The notes below the pieces were generated by a model, which saw only the letters and a program-made list of their open reading frames with translations, did not search any database and was not told the origin of the DNA. DNA of 64,000 nucleotides from JBBQUN01 sp963698395 (GTDB taxonomy: Bacteria; Actinomycetota; Acidimicrobiia; Acidimicrobiales; SZUA-35), in assembly GCA_963698395.1 (NCBI GenBank), contig CAVOQQ010000003.1, positions 372,001 to 436,000 on the forward strand, in the 5' to 3' direction. Position numbers and translations under genes: made by a program. Positions 15,927 through 24,059 of the stretch are shown one piece after another; the first letter of the stretch is position 1, and each line of letters starts with the position of its first letter.

Positions 15927-16118
15927 ATGCCCGATGACTCACTCGAACGCCCACCCGTAGCGCCGCTCGTTGCGGTCCTCGTTGCTGTGGTCCTCGGCGT
16001 GATCGTCGTCGGCTGGGTCGTTCGCACGATCATTGCCGGCGCCAAGTTCGGGCTGGCCGTTGCCGTGGTCGGTGGGCTGATCTACGGCGTGTCTCGACTC
16101 AGGTCGAGCGACGACTGA
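15927..16118 (+). CDS. small two-helix membrane protein
   Basis: The 63-residue protein has two hydrophobic segments, APLVAVLVAVVLGVIVVGWV (about residues 12-31) and KFGLAVAVVGGLIYGV (about 40-55), and short charged ends. I recognise no family. It begins 11 bp after gpgS and is probably cotranscribed with it. Its last 20 bp overlap the end of the convergent glycerate kinase gene. Confidence 0.65.
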   Translation: MPDDSLERPPVAPLVAVLVAVVLGVIVVGWVVRTIIAGAKFGLAVAVVGGLIYGVSRLRSSDD

Positions 16119-17106
16119 GGTCGGCGGCCACGGCCTCACGCACCAGATCCACGGTGTCGGTCATCGACCGGTCGATTCCAGCCATCTCGACCAGCGAGAC
16201 CACCGTGACATGATCGGGCCAGGTGACCTCGGGGTCGCGATCGCCGACGACGGCGAGAACCGGAACACGCTCGGCGGCTGCCCACTCGGCAACGCCGCCG
16301 ACGACCTTGCCGTTGAACGATTCGTCGTCGAGGAAGCCTTCTCCGGTGATCACGAGATCGGCACCGATCAGTGCAACGTCGAGTTCGGCCCGTTCGGCGA
16401 GAACGGAGAAGCCTGACTCGAGTCGGGCACCCATCGCCATCAGACCCCCGGCAAGGCCACCGGCGGCACCGGCGCCGGGCACGTCGGAGACATCGATGCC
16501 GTAATTCTCGTCGTAGACCTGGATGAGCCGCTGGAGACGCCGAGTCAGGAACTTGACCTGGGCCGGCGACGCGCCCTTCTGCGGCCCGAACACCGCAGCC
16601 GCTTCGGCGAACGGGGTCCTCACATCACACGCAACGACGACCTCGATGCCCTTCATGCGAGGAGCCGGCGGCATCGCTCGAATGGCGCCCCACCCACCGT
16701 CGGTCGTTGCCGACCCGCCGAGGAACACCACCACCGTGGTCGCCCCCAGTTCGATGGCGGTGCTGATCAGCTCGCCGGTGCCGGTGGTGTCGGCGGCCAC
16801 GGCATCGTTCTCGCTCGGGCCACCGACGACCGCGAGTCCCGACGCTGCCGCCATCTCGATGTAGGCGGTGCGACCATCGAGCCGCCACGCAGCCTCGATC
16901 GGGTCACCCAGTGGCGAGGTGACCGTCGTGGTCTTGTTGGGACCCCCGATGACCTCGAGCGATCCTTCGCCTCCATCGGCGAGCGGGATGGCAACGACCT
17001 CCCAACCGAGTTCGGTTGCGATGGGCACCACCGCATCGCTGAGTTCGACGGCGGAGGCCGATCCTCGGAACTTGTCGAAGGCAACGACGACCTTGGGCTG
17101 AGGCAC
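16099..17106 (-). CDS. glycerate kinase (GarK/GlxK family)
   Basis: The 335-residue enzyme phosphorylates glycerate with ATP, normally giving 2-phosphoglycerate in this family. The N-terminus VVVAFDKFRGSASAVELSDA, the motif LADGGEGSLEVI (about residues 42-53) and the middle GTGELISTAIELGATTVVVF are characteristic of the GarK/GlxK type. It starts at GTG 17104-17106. The length is slightly below the usual 370-380 residues. It converges on the small membrane-protein gene with a 20-bp overlap. Confidence 0.9.
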   Translation of the reverse strand: MPQPKVVVAFDKFRGSASAVELSDAVVPIATELGWEVVAIPLADGGEGSLEVIGGPNKTTTVTSPLGDPIEAAWRLDGRTAYIEMAAASGLAVVGGPSENDAVAADTTGTGELISTAIELGATTVVVFLGGSATTDGGWGAIRAMPPAPRMKGIEVVVACDVRTPFAEAAAVFGPQKGASPAQVKFLTRRLQRLIQVYDENYGIDVSDVPGAGAAGGLAGGLMAMGARLESGFSVLAERAELDVALIGADLVITGEGFLDDESFNGKVVGGVAEWAAAERVPVLAVVGDRDPEVTWPDHVTVVSLVEMAGIDRSMTDTVDLVREAVAADLSRRST

Positions 17107-17145
17107 AGTGAGTGAGGTGTCAGGAAGGACGATCCAAGAGGATCG

Positions 17146-17748
17146 TCAGACCTTGATCACGCCGTCGGAACCGACGCGCACCACGATGTTGGCACCCTGG
17201 GTGTCGGCGATCGGTGAGGTGGTGGGATCGAGGGGCTGCACGACCGTCGACGGCTCGACACCGAACACCGCAGCCACCGCATTGGCCTCGGCCTGGAAAC
17301 CCTCGGTGAAGAACACAGCCGATGGCCCGTTCACATCGGCGTCCTTGGGTTCGAGCACGATGTAGTTGAACGGCTTGAGCAGGTCGGTACCGGCACCGGC
17401 AACGCCGGCGACCCGGTTGTCGGCGTCGGTTCCGTTGAGCACGAGGACCTTGACCTCGCTGGGGTCACGAGGTGGGGCCGACACCACCGTGGTCGTGGTC
17501 GACTCGACGGGGGTCTCGTCGACGGGCACGGTGGTGCTGGTGTCGATGCCCTCGCCGCCGCCTTGGCCATCCGCGGCGGTCGTCGGGACATCACCGGCGG
17601 CGGTGTCGTCTGATCCGTCGCTGATTCCACGGAACATGAGCAGCAGCCCGACCGCAACGGCGGCGACGATCACGATGATGCCCCGCGCCGCATTGGTTCC
17701 CGCCGAGCGGCTGAACCCGCCACCTGCGTCATGTGCACCTGCGGTCAT
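17146..17748 (-). CDS. LytR_C domain membrane protein
   Basis: The 200-residue protein has one membrane helix near the N-terminus (GIIVIVAAVAVGLLLMF, about residues 23-39), a Thr/Gly-rich extracytoplasmic linker and a C-terminal LytR_C-type domain (VKVLVLNGTDADNRVAGVAG, about 99-118). Such domains accompany LytR-CpsA-Psr cell-wall ligases or occur alone, and their role is unclear. ATG 17748 is preceded by GAGGAG. It lies directly downstream of tRNA-Thr on the same strand, 31 bp away. Confidence 0.85.
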   Translation of the reverse strand: MTAGAHDAGGGFSRSAGTNAARGIIVIVAAVAVGLLLMFRGISDGSDDTAAGDVPTTAADGQGGGEGIDTSTTVPVDETPVESTTTTVVSAPPRDPSEVKVLVLNGTDADNRVAGVAGAGTDLLKPFNYIVLEPKDADVNGPSAVFFTEGFQAEANAVAAVFGVEPSTVVQPLDPTTSPIADTQGANIVVRVGSDGVIKV

Positions 17749-17779
17749 GCTGACTCCTCTATGCGTACGTTGATTCGAG

Positions 17780-17853
17780 AGCCCGAGGCCGGATTCGAAC
17801 CGGCGACATCCGCTTTACAAGAGCGGCGCTCTGGCCAACTGAGCTACACGGGC
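17780..17853 (-). tRNA. tRNA-Thr (anticodon UGU)
   Basis: The minus strand folds as a 74-nt cloverleaf: acceptor GCCCGTG against CTCGGGC (one T-T mismatch), D arm with AGCTCAGTTGG, anticodon stem CCGCT/AGCGG with loop CTTGTAA giving anticodon TGT, and T arm CCGGTTCGAATCCGG. The discriminator is U and CCA is not encoded. Confidence 0.95.
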
Positions 17854-17887
17854 GTGGCCGACAAGCGTAGACGGTTTGTCCTCCGGG

Positions 17888-18946
17888 TCACTGCAACTCG
17901 AGATGGACCGCTCCGTCGATCCCATCGACTTCGACCATCATCGTCAAGGCCGGGAGGTCAGCGGTCGGCACCCGCCAACACACCTGCCCTTCGGCGGTCT
18001 CGCCCACCGACACCAGCCGGTCCTCGGGAAGTGGGGAACTCAGTGCTGCACAGCTCCCCGAGGAGGTGCGATCGCCGTCGGGGGAAACCGCGGTGAACGT
18101 GAGCGTCGAGAGGTTCTTGGCCCCATCGGACTCGCTCAGTCCGACCCGCAACCGCACCGTGGCATCGGCGTCGTTGCCACCATCGGCCAATGTGTCGATC
18201 GGTGATTCGGTGACTTCGATCGTCCACTCGGTGCGTCCGCCGCCATCGGGGTCGTCGTAGGAGATACGAACGAGGTCACCGGCGGTGTGGGGGTTGGCCG
18301 CGCTGCCCTTGACCGCCGTCGGGTCGAACGCGACCGCTTCGCCGCCATCATCGCCACCCCGGCTCAGTGCGAACGCGAGTCCACCGAGGACGACCAGGCC
18401 CAACAGGGCTGCAGCAGCAATGAGGCGTCCCTTGTTCGACGATCCACCACCGGTCGCAAGGGTGTCGTAGACAGGAGGTGGGGCGGCAGCGGGCGGCTGT
18501 GACCACTCACCCGCCGGGGCGCCGGGCGTCTCGAAGCCGGATGGTCCACCACCCGGCGGCTTCGACCAGGAATCGGCAGCCGGCGGATCGAAGGAAGCGG
18601 GAGGTGACGGGTCATTCCCGGGAGCGGGCATGGCATGACCGGGAATCGCTCCCCCGTCCGCCTGCGCACCGGGGGCCGGCCCCGGACCTGGTGCGGTCGG
18701 CATGACGGTGGTGGGATCGCGATCGAAGGCCGGGGCGACCGCCTGGGGCGCCTCGAACGAGGGCGCAGGCGCCGGAGCAGGAGCCGGGGTGGGCTCGACC
18801 GGAACCGGCTCGGCTGGGGTGGGCTCGGCGGCGACTGGGCCGGGCCCGTATCCCTCGGGCCACCACAGACCATCGCTGGCCTGATACCACCCATCGGGCG
18901 GCGGCGAGGGGTAGTCGTTGCCATCCCAGGCTTTGTACGTACTCAT
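17888..18946 (-). CDS. Pro-rich single-pass membrane protein with extracytoplasmic beta domain
   Basis: The 352-residue protein opens with MSTYKAWDGNDY and PPDGWYQASDGLWWPEGYGP, a Trp/Gly motif resembling DUF2510-type headers. A Pro/Ala-rich cytoplasmic stretch to about residue 175 follows, then one membrane helix (GRLIAAAALLGLVVLGGLAF) and a C-terminal extracytoplasmic domain of beta character. That domain (residues about 210-352) resembles DUF4352-like immunoglobulin-type folds, which is inference. ATG 18946 has a strong GGAGG and overlaps the rlmB stop as ATGA, so the two genes are coupled. Function is unknown. Confidence 0.8.
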   Translation of the reverse strand: MSTYKAWDGNDYPSPPPDGWYQASDGLWWPEGYGPGPVAAEPTPAEPVPVEPTPAPAPAPAPSFEAPQAVAPAFDRDPTTVMPTAPGPGPAPGAQADGGAIPGHAMPAPGNDPSPPASFDPPAADSWSKPPGGGPSGFETPGAPAGEWSQPPAAAPPPVYDTLATGGGSSNKGRLIAAAALLGLVVLGGLAFALSRGGDDGGEAVAFDPTAVKGSAANPHTAGDLVRISYDDPDGGGRTEWTIEVTESPIDTLADGGNDADATVRLRVGLSESDGAKNLSTLTFTAVSPDGDRTSSGSCAALSSPLPEDRLVSVGETAEGQVCWRVPTADLPALTMMVEVDGIDGAVHLELQ

Positions 18947-20025
18947 GTTGCCTCCTCGATCGGGTTCGCTGCTCGCTGCCGGACGACCTCGAAGCAAGCG
19001 ACGGCGCTCGCCATGGCGACGTTCAGACTGTTGAGATTTCCTGCCATCGGGATCTGCGCCACGATGTCGACGCGTTCTCGGACCAGACGGCTCAGCCCCT
19101 TGCCTTCGGCCCCCAGCACGAGGGCAATCGGTTGGCCGTTGGTGACGGGCAATTCGAAGATGGAAGCTTCACCGCCCATGTCGAGTCCGACCGTCAGGAC
19201 ACCGAGGTCCTGCAACCGCTTGAGCGCCGCAGGAATACCGGGGACCAGCGTCATCGGAAGGTGCTCGATGGCGCCGGCGGCGATCTTCGTGACCGTCGGC
19301 GAGACGTGAACGGCGCGATAGCGCGGCAGGACGATGCCGGTGACACCGGCGCATTCCGCCGTACGCATCATGGCGCCGACGTTGCCCGGATCGGTGATGC
19401 CATCGAGCACCAGCAAGAAGGCGCCAGGAACCTGGGCCAGCGTGTCGAGATCGTGCTCGGGCAGTTCGGCTGCCCGCGCCAGCACTCCCTGGTGCGATTC
19501 GGTGAGCGCCTCGGCGTCGAAGTGGCGCCGGGAGACGGCGCGCATCGGGATCCGCATGTCGTTGGCAAGTTCGACGATGTCGTCGAGAATGTCGGCTGCA
19601 TCGAGATCTTCGATCATGTAGATCTCGCGGACATGACGTGTCCCGGCGAGAAGGAGCTCTCGGACGGCCTGGCGACCTTCCACCTGATCTCCACCGAGCG
19701 CACGCTTGGGTGCTCGCTTGGCGTTTCGCCCGGCTCCGGGGGCCCGTGAACGACCACCTCGCCCGCCGCTGCGCCCCTCATCGCCGGTGGGTGTGCCGCC
19801 GGACGGGGCGCCGCGTCGACTCGAGCGTCCTCCGGCTCCCCCAGCAGTGCTGCGACCCGCGCCGCCACCGGCGCCGCGACCGCCGGTCGTGCGCCCACCG
19901 GCGCTGCCCCGACCACCTTCACCAGCGGAGGCGCCACGGCCCGCCCGCGAACCCTTGCCACCTGTCGGGCCCCGGTTGGGACCACCCTTGCTGGGGCCGC
20001 TCTTACCGGGCCGTTTGCCTGCCAT
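18943..20025 (-). CDS. rlmB: 23S rRNA (guanosine-2'-O)-methyltransferase, TrmH/SpoU family, with Gly/Arg-rich leader
   Basis: The 360-residue SPOUT enzyme probably methylates the 2'-O of G2251 in 23S rRNA. The substrate-binding domain begins near residue 113 (VEGRQAVRELLLAG). SPOUT motifs are LVLDGITDPGNVGAMMRTAE (about 208-227), LVLGAEGKGLSRLV (about 304-317) and IPMAGNLNSLNVAMASAV (about 326-343). Before these lie about 110 residues of Gly/Arg/Ser-rich, disordered sequence like an RGG tail, longer than usual. ATG 20025 has GGAG upstream. It sits 12 bp after ispF and overlaps the next gene by ATGA. Confidence 0.92.
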   Translation of the reverse strand: MAGKRPGKSGPSKGGPNRGPTGGKGSRAGRGASAGEGGRGSAGGRTTGGRGAGGGAGRSTAGGAGGRSSRRGAPSGGTPTGDEGRSGGRGGRSRAPGAGRNAKRAPKRALGGDQVEGRQAVRELLLAGTRHVREIYMIEDLDAADILDDIVELANDMRIPMRAVSRRHFDAEALTESHQGVLARAAELPEHDLDTLAQVPGAFLLVLDGITDPGNVGAMMRTAECAGVTGIVLPRYRAVHVSPTVTKIAAGAIEHLPMTLVPGIPAALKRLQDLGVLTVGLDMGGEASIFELPVTNGQPIALVLGAEGKGLSRLVRERVDIVAQIPMAGNLNSLNVAMASAVACFEVVRQRAANPIEEAT

Positions 20026-20037
20026 CGAATCTCCGAA

Positions 20038-20556
20038 TCATCGTTTCGCCCTGTCTATCGGGGCCACGCTCCGGATACAGAGAGCGACGGCATGGCACTG
20101 GACACCACCGGCGAGTCCTTCGACGCCTTCGCTGCGTTTGCCTTTGATGCTGACGGGTGCCTGCACGGCTTCGCTCATCTTGGTCTGCATGGCCTCGCGG
20201 TGCGGCGCCAGCTTGGGACGATCGAGAATCACGGTGCAGTCGGCGTTGACCACCGCCCAGCCCGCTTCGGCGACGGCAGAGCGAGCAGCCGCAAGCAGCG
20301 TGAGGCTGTCGGCCCCTTCGAATTCGGGGGAGGTGTCGGGGAAATGTTGCCCGATGTCGCCGAGTCCGGCAGCTCCGAGAATGGCGTCGGTGACGGCATG
20401 GGCGATCACGTCGGCATCGCTGTGGCCACGAAGGCCGGGACTGTCGTCGAACGTGATGCCACCGAGCACGAGCCGGCGTTTCGGATCATCGGACCACGGG
20501 TGCACATCGAACCCCTGACCGATCCGCAACTGGGGAATCTCTGCACCATCACGCAC
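20038..20556 (-). CDS. ispF: 2-C-methyl-D-erythritol 2,4-cyclodiphosphate synthase
   Basis: The 172-residue IspF forms the cyclodiphosphate in the MEP isoprenoid pathway. The zinc site is RIGQGFDVHPW (Asp and His, about residues 11-21) and GLRGHSDADVIAH (third ligand His, about 41-53). GDIGQHFPDTSPEFEGADS and ADCTVILDRPKLAPH complete the family pattern. It starts at GTG 20554-20556, six bases after TAGGGT. ispD is not adjacent. It probably heads the ispF-rlmB unit. Confidence 0.95.
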   Translation of the reverse strand: MRDGAEIPQLRIGQGFDVHPWSDDPKRRLVLGGITFDDSPGLRGHSDADVIAHAVTDAILGAAGLGDIGQHFPDTSPEFEGADSLTLLAAARSAVAEAGWAVVNADCTVILDRPKLAPHREAMQTKMSEAVQAPVSIKGKRSEGVEGLAGGVQCHAVALCIRSVAPIDRAKR

Positions 20557-20562
20557 GCCAGC

Positions 20563-20568
20563 ACCCTA
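20563..20568 (-). promoter_or_regulatory. -10 element of ispF (leaderless)
   Basis: TAGGGT on the minus strand ends 6 nt before the ispF GTG start. Confidence 0.5.
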
Positions 20569-20774
20569 CCCCACCACCCCACCGACGACCGGGAGACACC
20601 GACCGCCGTCGGCTACGAGTCAGAGGATTCGAAGTCCTGGGGCGAGTCAGGGCCACGCCTCGGGAAGTGAGGAGGCCCCCGAAGCCGCACGACGTGGGGG
20701 TTTGACGCCCCGGCGCCGCCGCTCCCAACGCGAGCGAAGCGAGCGTCTGTGACGGAGTGCACGTCATTCTGCGG

Positions 20775-20780
20775 TACCGT
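20775..20780 (+). promoter_or_regulatory. -10 element of crp/fnr-type gene (leaderless)
   Basis: TACCGT ends 7 nt before ATG 20788. The 231-bp gap between ispF and this gene holds both divergent promoters and no other feature I can support. Confidence 0.45.
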
Positions 20781-20787
20781 TTCCCCC

Positions 20788-21447
20788 ATGATCCCCCTTG
20801 ATCTTCTCCGCCGAGTGGACCTCTTCGAGCACCTCGATGAGGACACACTCGTCTCGCTCGCTGCATCTGCTGAGCAACTGCGACTCAAGCGGGGCGATGT
20901 CATCTTCAACGAGGGCGATGCACCGAACGATCTGTACGTCACGGTCTCCGGCCGGATCGCCATGGTGAACCGGTCGATCGATGGTCGAGAATCCGTCGTC
21001 GCACTCATGGAAACGGGCGATCTCTTCGGCGAAATGCCACTCTTCGACCAGCAGAACCGTTCGACCGACGCCCGGGTGCTCGAGGCCAGCGAGGCCATTC
21101 GGATCCCCTACGAACCGTTGCGTGCGATCTACGCCGAGCAGCCCGATCAGCTGTGGCAGGTCGTGAAGCTCCTCGCCACCCGGGTTCGCACGATGGACGG
21201 CGTCTTGGCCGACTCGGTGTTCCTCGATGTCACAGGGCGTACCGCCAAACGACTGCTCGAGATCGCCGGCGACGCCGACGAGTTCGCCCTTCCGGTCACC
21301 CAGGAAGAGCTGGCCGGCATGGTCGGCGCCAGCCGCGAACGAGTCAACAAGGCCATCGCCAGCTTCATCAAACTGGGCTGGCTCGAACAGCGTGATCGAC
21401 GCTACGGCATCCTCAACCGCGAGCAGCTGGAACTCCGCTCCCGATAG
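20788..21447 (+). CDS. Crp/Fnr family transcription regulator
   Basis: The 219-residue regulator has a cyclic-nucleotide-binding beta-roll (residues about 10-125, with RGDVIFNEGDAPNDLYVTVS) and a C-terminal winged helix (VTQEELAGMVGASRERVNKA, about 170-189). The roll segment GDLFGEMPLFDQQNRSTDAR resembles the phosphate-binding cassette of cAMP-binding members (GEMxLxxxxxRSA), so binding of cAMP is plausible. No Fe-S cysteine set of FNR type is visible. It resembles the GlxR/Crp group of actinobacteria. Targets are unknown. Confidence 0.92.
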   Translation: MIPLDLLRRVDLFEHLDEDTLVSLAASAEQLRLKRGDVIFNEGDAPNDLYVTVSGRIAMVNRSIDGRESVVALMETGDLFGEMPLFDQQNRSTDARVLEASEAIRIPYEPLRAIYAEQPDQLWQVVKLLATRVRTMDGVLADSVFLDVTGRTAKRLLEIAGDADEFALPVTQEELAGMVGASRERVNKAIASFIKLGWLEQRDRRYGILNREQLELRSR

Positions 21448-21457
21448 CCACCAGGCC

Positions 21458-21489
21458 GAACCGTTCCCGGCCGCTCGGCCGCATGGTTC
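21458..21489. terminator. possible hairpin between crp/fnr gene and disA
   Basis: GAACC and GGTTC flank a self-complementary CGGCCG-CT-CGGCCG core in the 45-bp convergent gap. The outer stem is short and there is no U-tract. Confidence 0.35.
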
Positions 21490-21492
21490 CGG

Positions 21493-22566
21493 CTACTGGT
21501 AGCGGTCGAGAATCGAGCTCTCGGCCAGACGGCCGAGCGAGTCCTTGACCGACCGGGCCCGGGCCGCGCCAAGACCTTCGACGGTCTCGAGCTCTTCCAC
21601 CGTGGCTCGCAATACTCGCTGCAGTGACTCGAACCGTTCGACGACGGCATCGACCACCGTGGACGACAGCCGAGGAAGCGTCGAGAGCAGCCGGTAGCCA
21701 CGAGGCTCCAGATTCTCGTCGAGGTCGGTCATCGACGTGGCGAGATGCAGGGTCTTGGCGAGAACCTCCTCGTCGTAGAGCGCCTCGTCATCGAGTTCGG
21801 TGAGGGCTTCCATGGCTTCGTCGAGGTGGAAGGTGGCGTCTTCGTTGAAGTAGTCACGAATGAGTAGCCGGCGATCGTCGACGACCCCGCCGACGAGTTC
21901 TTCGAGCTGCAGACGCACCAGCCGACCGTCTGAGCCGAGCTCGACCAGGTTGCGTTCGATCTCGGAGGCGATCCTGGCCACCATCTCGGTGCGCTGCAGG
22001 ACTTCGATGACGTCGCGGAGGGTGACGAGATCTTCGACCTCGAGGGCGGTGAGGTTCTTGCTGACCGCAGCCAGGCGGACGCGGTAGCGCTCGAGGGTTT
22101 GCAGCGCCTGATTGGACCGCTCGAGCAACCGACTGACCGGCTCGAGCGGGTGGCGTTGGGCCCCGACGTAGACCTGGATCTCCTTGCGAGATTCCGAGAC
22201 GGCGATGACCGGTACGTTCAGGGAACGCGCCACGCGCTCGGCGGTGCGGTGCCGGGTGCCGGTTTCCGATGTTGGCACATTGGGATTGGGGACGAGGTGC
22301 ACGTTGGCCCGAGCGATGCGGGAGGTGTCGGCAGCCAAGATGATGGCGCCATCCATCTTTGCGAGCTCGGAAAGCCGTTGGGGGGTGAAGGCTGCGTCGA
22401 GCAAGAAGCCGCCGGAGCAGATGTTGAGCACATCAGGCCCGTCACCGATGACGATGAGACCACCGCGCCCGGATTGGAGAACCCGGTCGAGCCCGTCGCG
22501 AACGGGTGCACCGGGAGCGACCTGGGCAAGGGCCCGCAACAACGCTGTCTCTGCCCTGGAGTCCAT
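21493..22566 (-). CDS. disA: DNA integrity scanning diadenylate cyclase
   Basis: The 357-residue DisA makes cyclic di-AMP from two ATP and pauses at branched DNA. The diadenylate cyclase domain has MDGAIILAADTSRIARA (DGA motif, about residues 66-82) and GTRHRTAERVA (RHR motif, about 99-109). A helical linker and C-terminal helix-hairpin-helix (VEGLGAARARSVKDSL, about 330-345) bind DNA. The length equals known orthologues. ATG 22566 sits six bases after TACAGT, preferred over in-frame upstream starts. It lies directly downstream of radA, its known genetic and physical partner in several Gram-positives. Confidence 0.96.
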   Translation of the reverse strand: MDSRAETALLRALAQVAPGAPVRDGLDRVLQSGRGGLIVIGDGPDVLNICSGGFLLDAAFTPQRLSELAKMDGAIILAADTSRIARANVHLVPNPNVPTSETGTRHRTAERVARSLNVPVIAVSESRKEIQVYVGAQRHPLEPVSRLLERSNQALQTLERYRVRLAAVSKNLTALEVEDLVTLRDVIEVLQRTEMVARIASEIERNLVELGSDGRLVRLQLEELVGGVVDDRRLLIRDYFNEDATFHLDEAMEALTELDDEALYDEEVLAKTLHLATSMTDLDENLEPRGYRLLSTLPRLSSTVVDAVVERFESLQRVLRATVEELETVEGLGAARARSVKDSLGRLAESSILDRYQ

Positions 22567-22572
22567 CGGCGT

Positions 22573-22578
22573 ACTGTA
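22573..22578 (-). promoter_or_regulatory. -10 element of disA (leaderless)
   Basis: TACAGT on the minus strand ends 6 nt before the disA ATG, so disA has its own promoter in the 71-bp gap after radA. Confidence 0.5.
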
Positions 22579-22637
22579 GTGCATGCCAGCCGCCGGTCGG
22601 ACGGCCAAAGCACCGGGGACGGCCAACCATGGCCTGC

Positions 22638-23993
22638 TCACCCAACGGCGACCCGAGCGATGGAGCCGACCGCTTGATCGAGGCGTTGACAGCGCACGAG
22701 TCGGAGACCGGCCGGCCCGTCGCCCGCCGAAGCCGGGACGATGGCCGTGCGATACCCGACTCGGTATGCCTCGTGGAGTCGAAGGTCCAGACGCGGGACG
22801 GCTCGCAACTCACCAGCCAGGCCGACCTCCCCGATGGCGACGATTCCCGATGCGATGGGCTTGCCCGAAGCTCCCGAGGCCAACGCCAGCGCCAGCCCGA
22901 GGTCGAGACCAGGATCATCGGTCTTGACGCCACCGGCGACCGAAGCGAAGACGTCGAACGCTCCGAGGTCGATGCCGGCCCGCCCGGCGAGGACCGCAAT
23001 CGCCAGCTTGAGCCGGGCACTACCGATGCCCTGGGCGGTTCGTTGAGACGAGGCCTCCGATCGAGCCTGCACCAGCGTCTGCACCTCGACCATGAGCGGC
23101 CGGTGCCCTTCGAGAATCGGTACCACCATCGACCCGGCGACGTCGGCAAGCCGGTCGGCCAGGAACCGGGCCGAGGGGTCGAGGACCGGCATCAAGCCTT
23201 GGTAGGTCATCTCGAACAGGCCGACCTCGGTGGTCGCACCAAAGCGATGCTTCGCCGCCCGAAGCCGACGGAGATCCGAATTGCGATCGCCTTCGAAGCT
23301 GAGCACGGTGTCGACGACGTGCTCGAGTTGGCGAGGCCCGGCGAGGGTGCCGTCTTTCGTGACGTGCCCGATCAACACGACGGTGCAACCATGGCGCTTG
23401 GCTGCGGCAACGAGATGCCCGGCGACCTGGCGCACCTGAGAGACCGACCCCGGAGCACCGTCGAGATCGGCGTCGTGCATCGTTTGGATGGAATCGACGA
23501 CGACCAACTGGGGCCCGATCTCGGCGATGGTGGCGGTGACCGCGTGGACATCGACCACATCGAGTACCGAGACGGTCGGCGGGATCGGGCCGAGGCGGTC
23601 CGCCCGGCCTGCCACCTGCGATGGCGCCTCTTCGCCAGTGACGAGCAGCACACTGCCACCACTCGCTGCCACCGACTGCACGATCTGGAGACTGAGGGTG
23701 GATTTGCCGATACCGGGTTCACCGCTCAACAGTGCGACCGAACCGGGGATGATCCCTCCGCCGAGTACCCGATCGACTTCGGACAGTCCGGTGGGAATGG
23801 GAACCGCCGTAGCCCGATCGACCGACGACAAGGACTGATGCGACGGTGCCGCGGCCCCGATTCGCGGTGCCGCAGGGCCGGGCGCCGACTCTTCGAGCGT
23901 TGCCCACTCGCCGCACCCGGTACACCGGCCGGTCCAGCTGACACTCGTGGTGCTGCACGTTCGGCAGACGAAGACTCGACGTTGTTTGGCCAT
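22638..23993 (-). CDS. radA: DNA repair protein RadA
   Basis: The 451-residue RadA is a branch-migration helicase in homologous recombination. An N-terminal four-Cys zinc finger (FVCRTCSTTSVSWTGRCTGC) is followed by a RecA-like ATPase with Walker A GEPGIGKSTL (about residues 90-99), Walker B-type LVVVDSIQT and a C-terminal Lon-protease-like domain. The RadA-specific KNRFG motif reads KHRFG here, a conservative change. ATG 23993 follows TAAGGT by seven bases. disA is downstream. Confidence 0.95.
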   Translation of the reverse strand: MAKQRRVFVCRTCSTTSVSWTGRCTGCGEWATLEESAPGPAAPRIGAAAPSHQSLSSVDRATAVPIPTGLSEVDRVLGGGIIPGSVALLSGEPGIGKSTLSLQIVQSVAASGGSVLLVTGEEAPSQVAGRADRLGPIPPTVSVLDVVDVHAVTATIAEIGPQLVVVDSIQTMHDADLDGAPGSVSQVRQVAGHLVAAAKRHGCTVVLIGHVTKDGTLAGPRQLEHVVDTVLSFEGDRNSDLRRLRAAKHRFGATTEVGLFEMTYQGLMPVLDPSARFLADRLADVAGSMVVPILEGHRPLMVEVQTLVQARSEASSQRTAQGIGSARLKLAIAVLAGRAGIDLGAFDVFASVAGGVKTDDPGLDLGLALALASGASGKPIASGIVAIGEVGLAGELRAVPRLDLRLHEAYRVGYRTAIVPASAGDGPAGLRLVRCQRLDQAVGSIARVAVG

Positions 23994-24000
23994 ACCCGAG

Positions 24001-24006
24001 ACCTTA
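24001..24006 (-). promoter_or_regulatory. -10 element of radA (leaderless)
   Basis: TAAGGT on the minus strand ends 7 nt before ATG 23993. Confidence 0.45.
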
Positions 24007-24059
24007 CGGATGGGGTGTGACAGCGACGATGATGACACCGTTCGTCAGCCCTGACGGAC

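Noticed and set aside
20613..21098. Minus-strand frame opposite the Crp/Fnr gene
   Set aside because: It is Ser/Arg-rich in the way of antisense frames in high-GC genes, and the plus strand encodes a complete regulator.
23993..24038. Longer N-terminus of RadA starting at 24038
   Set aside because: The extra 15 residues are not RadA-like, and TAAGGT lies seven bases before ATG 23993.
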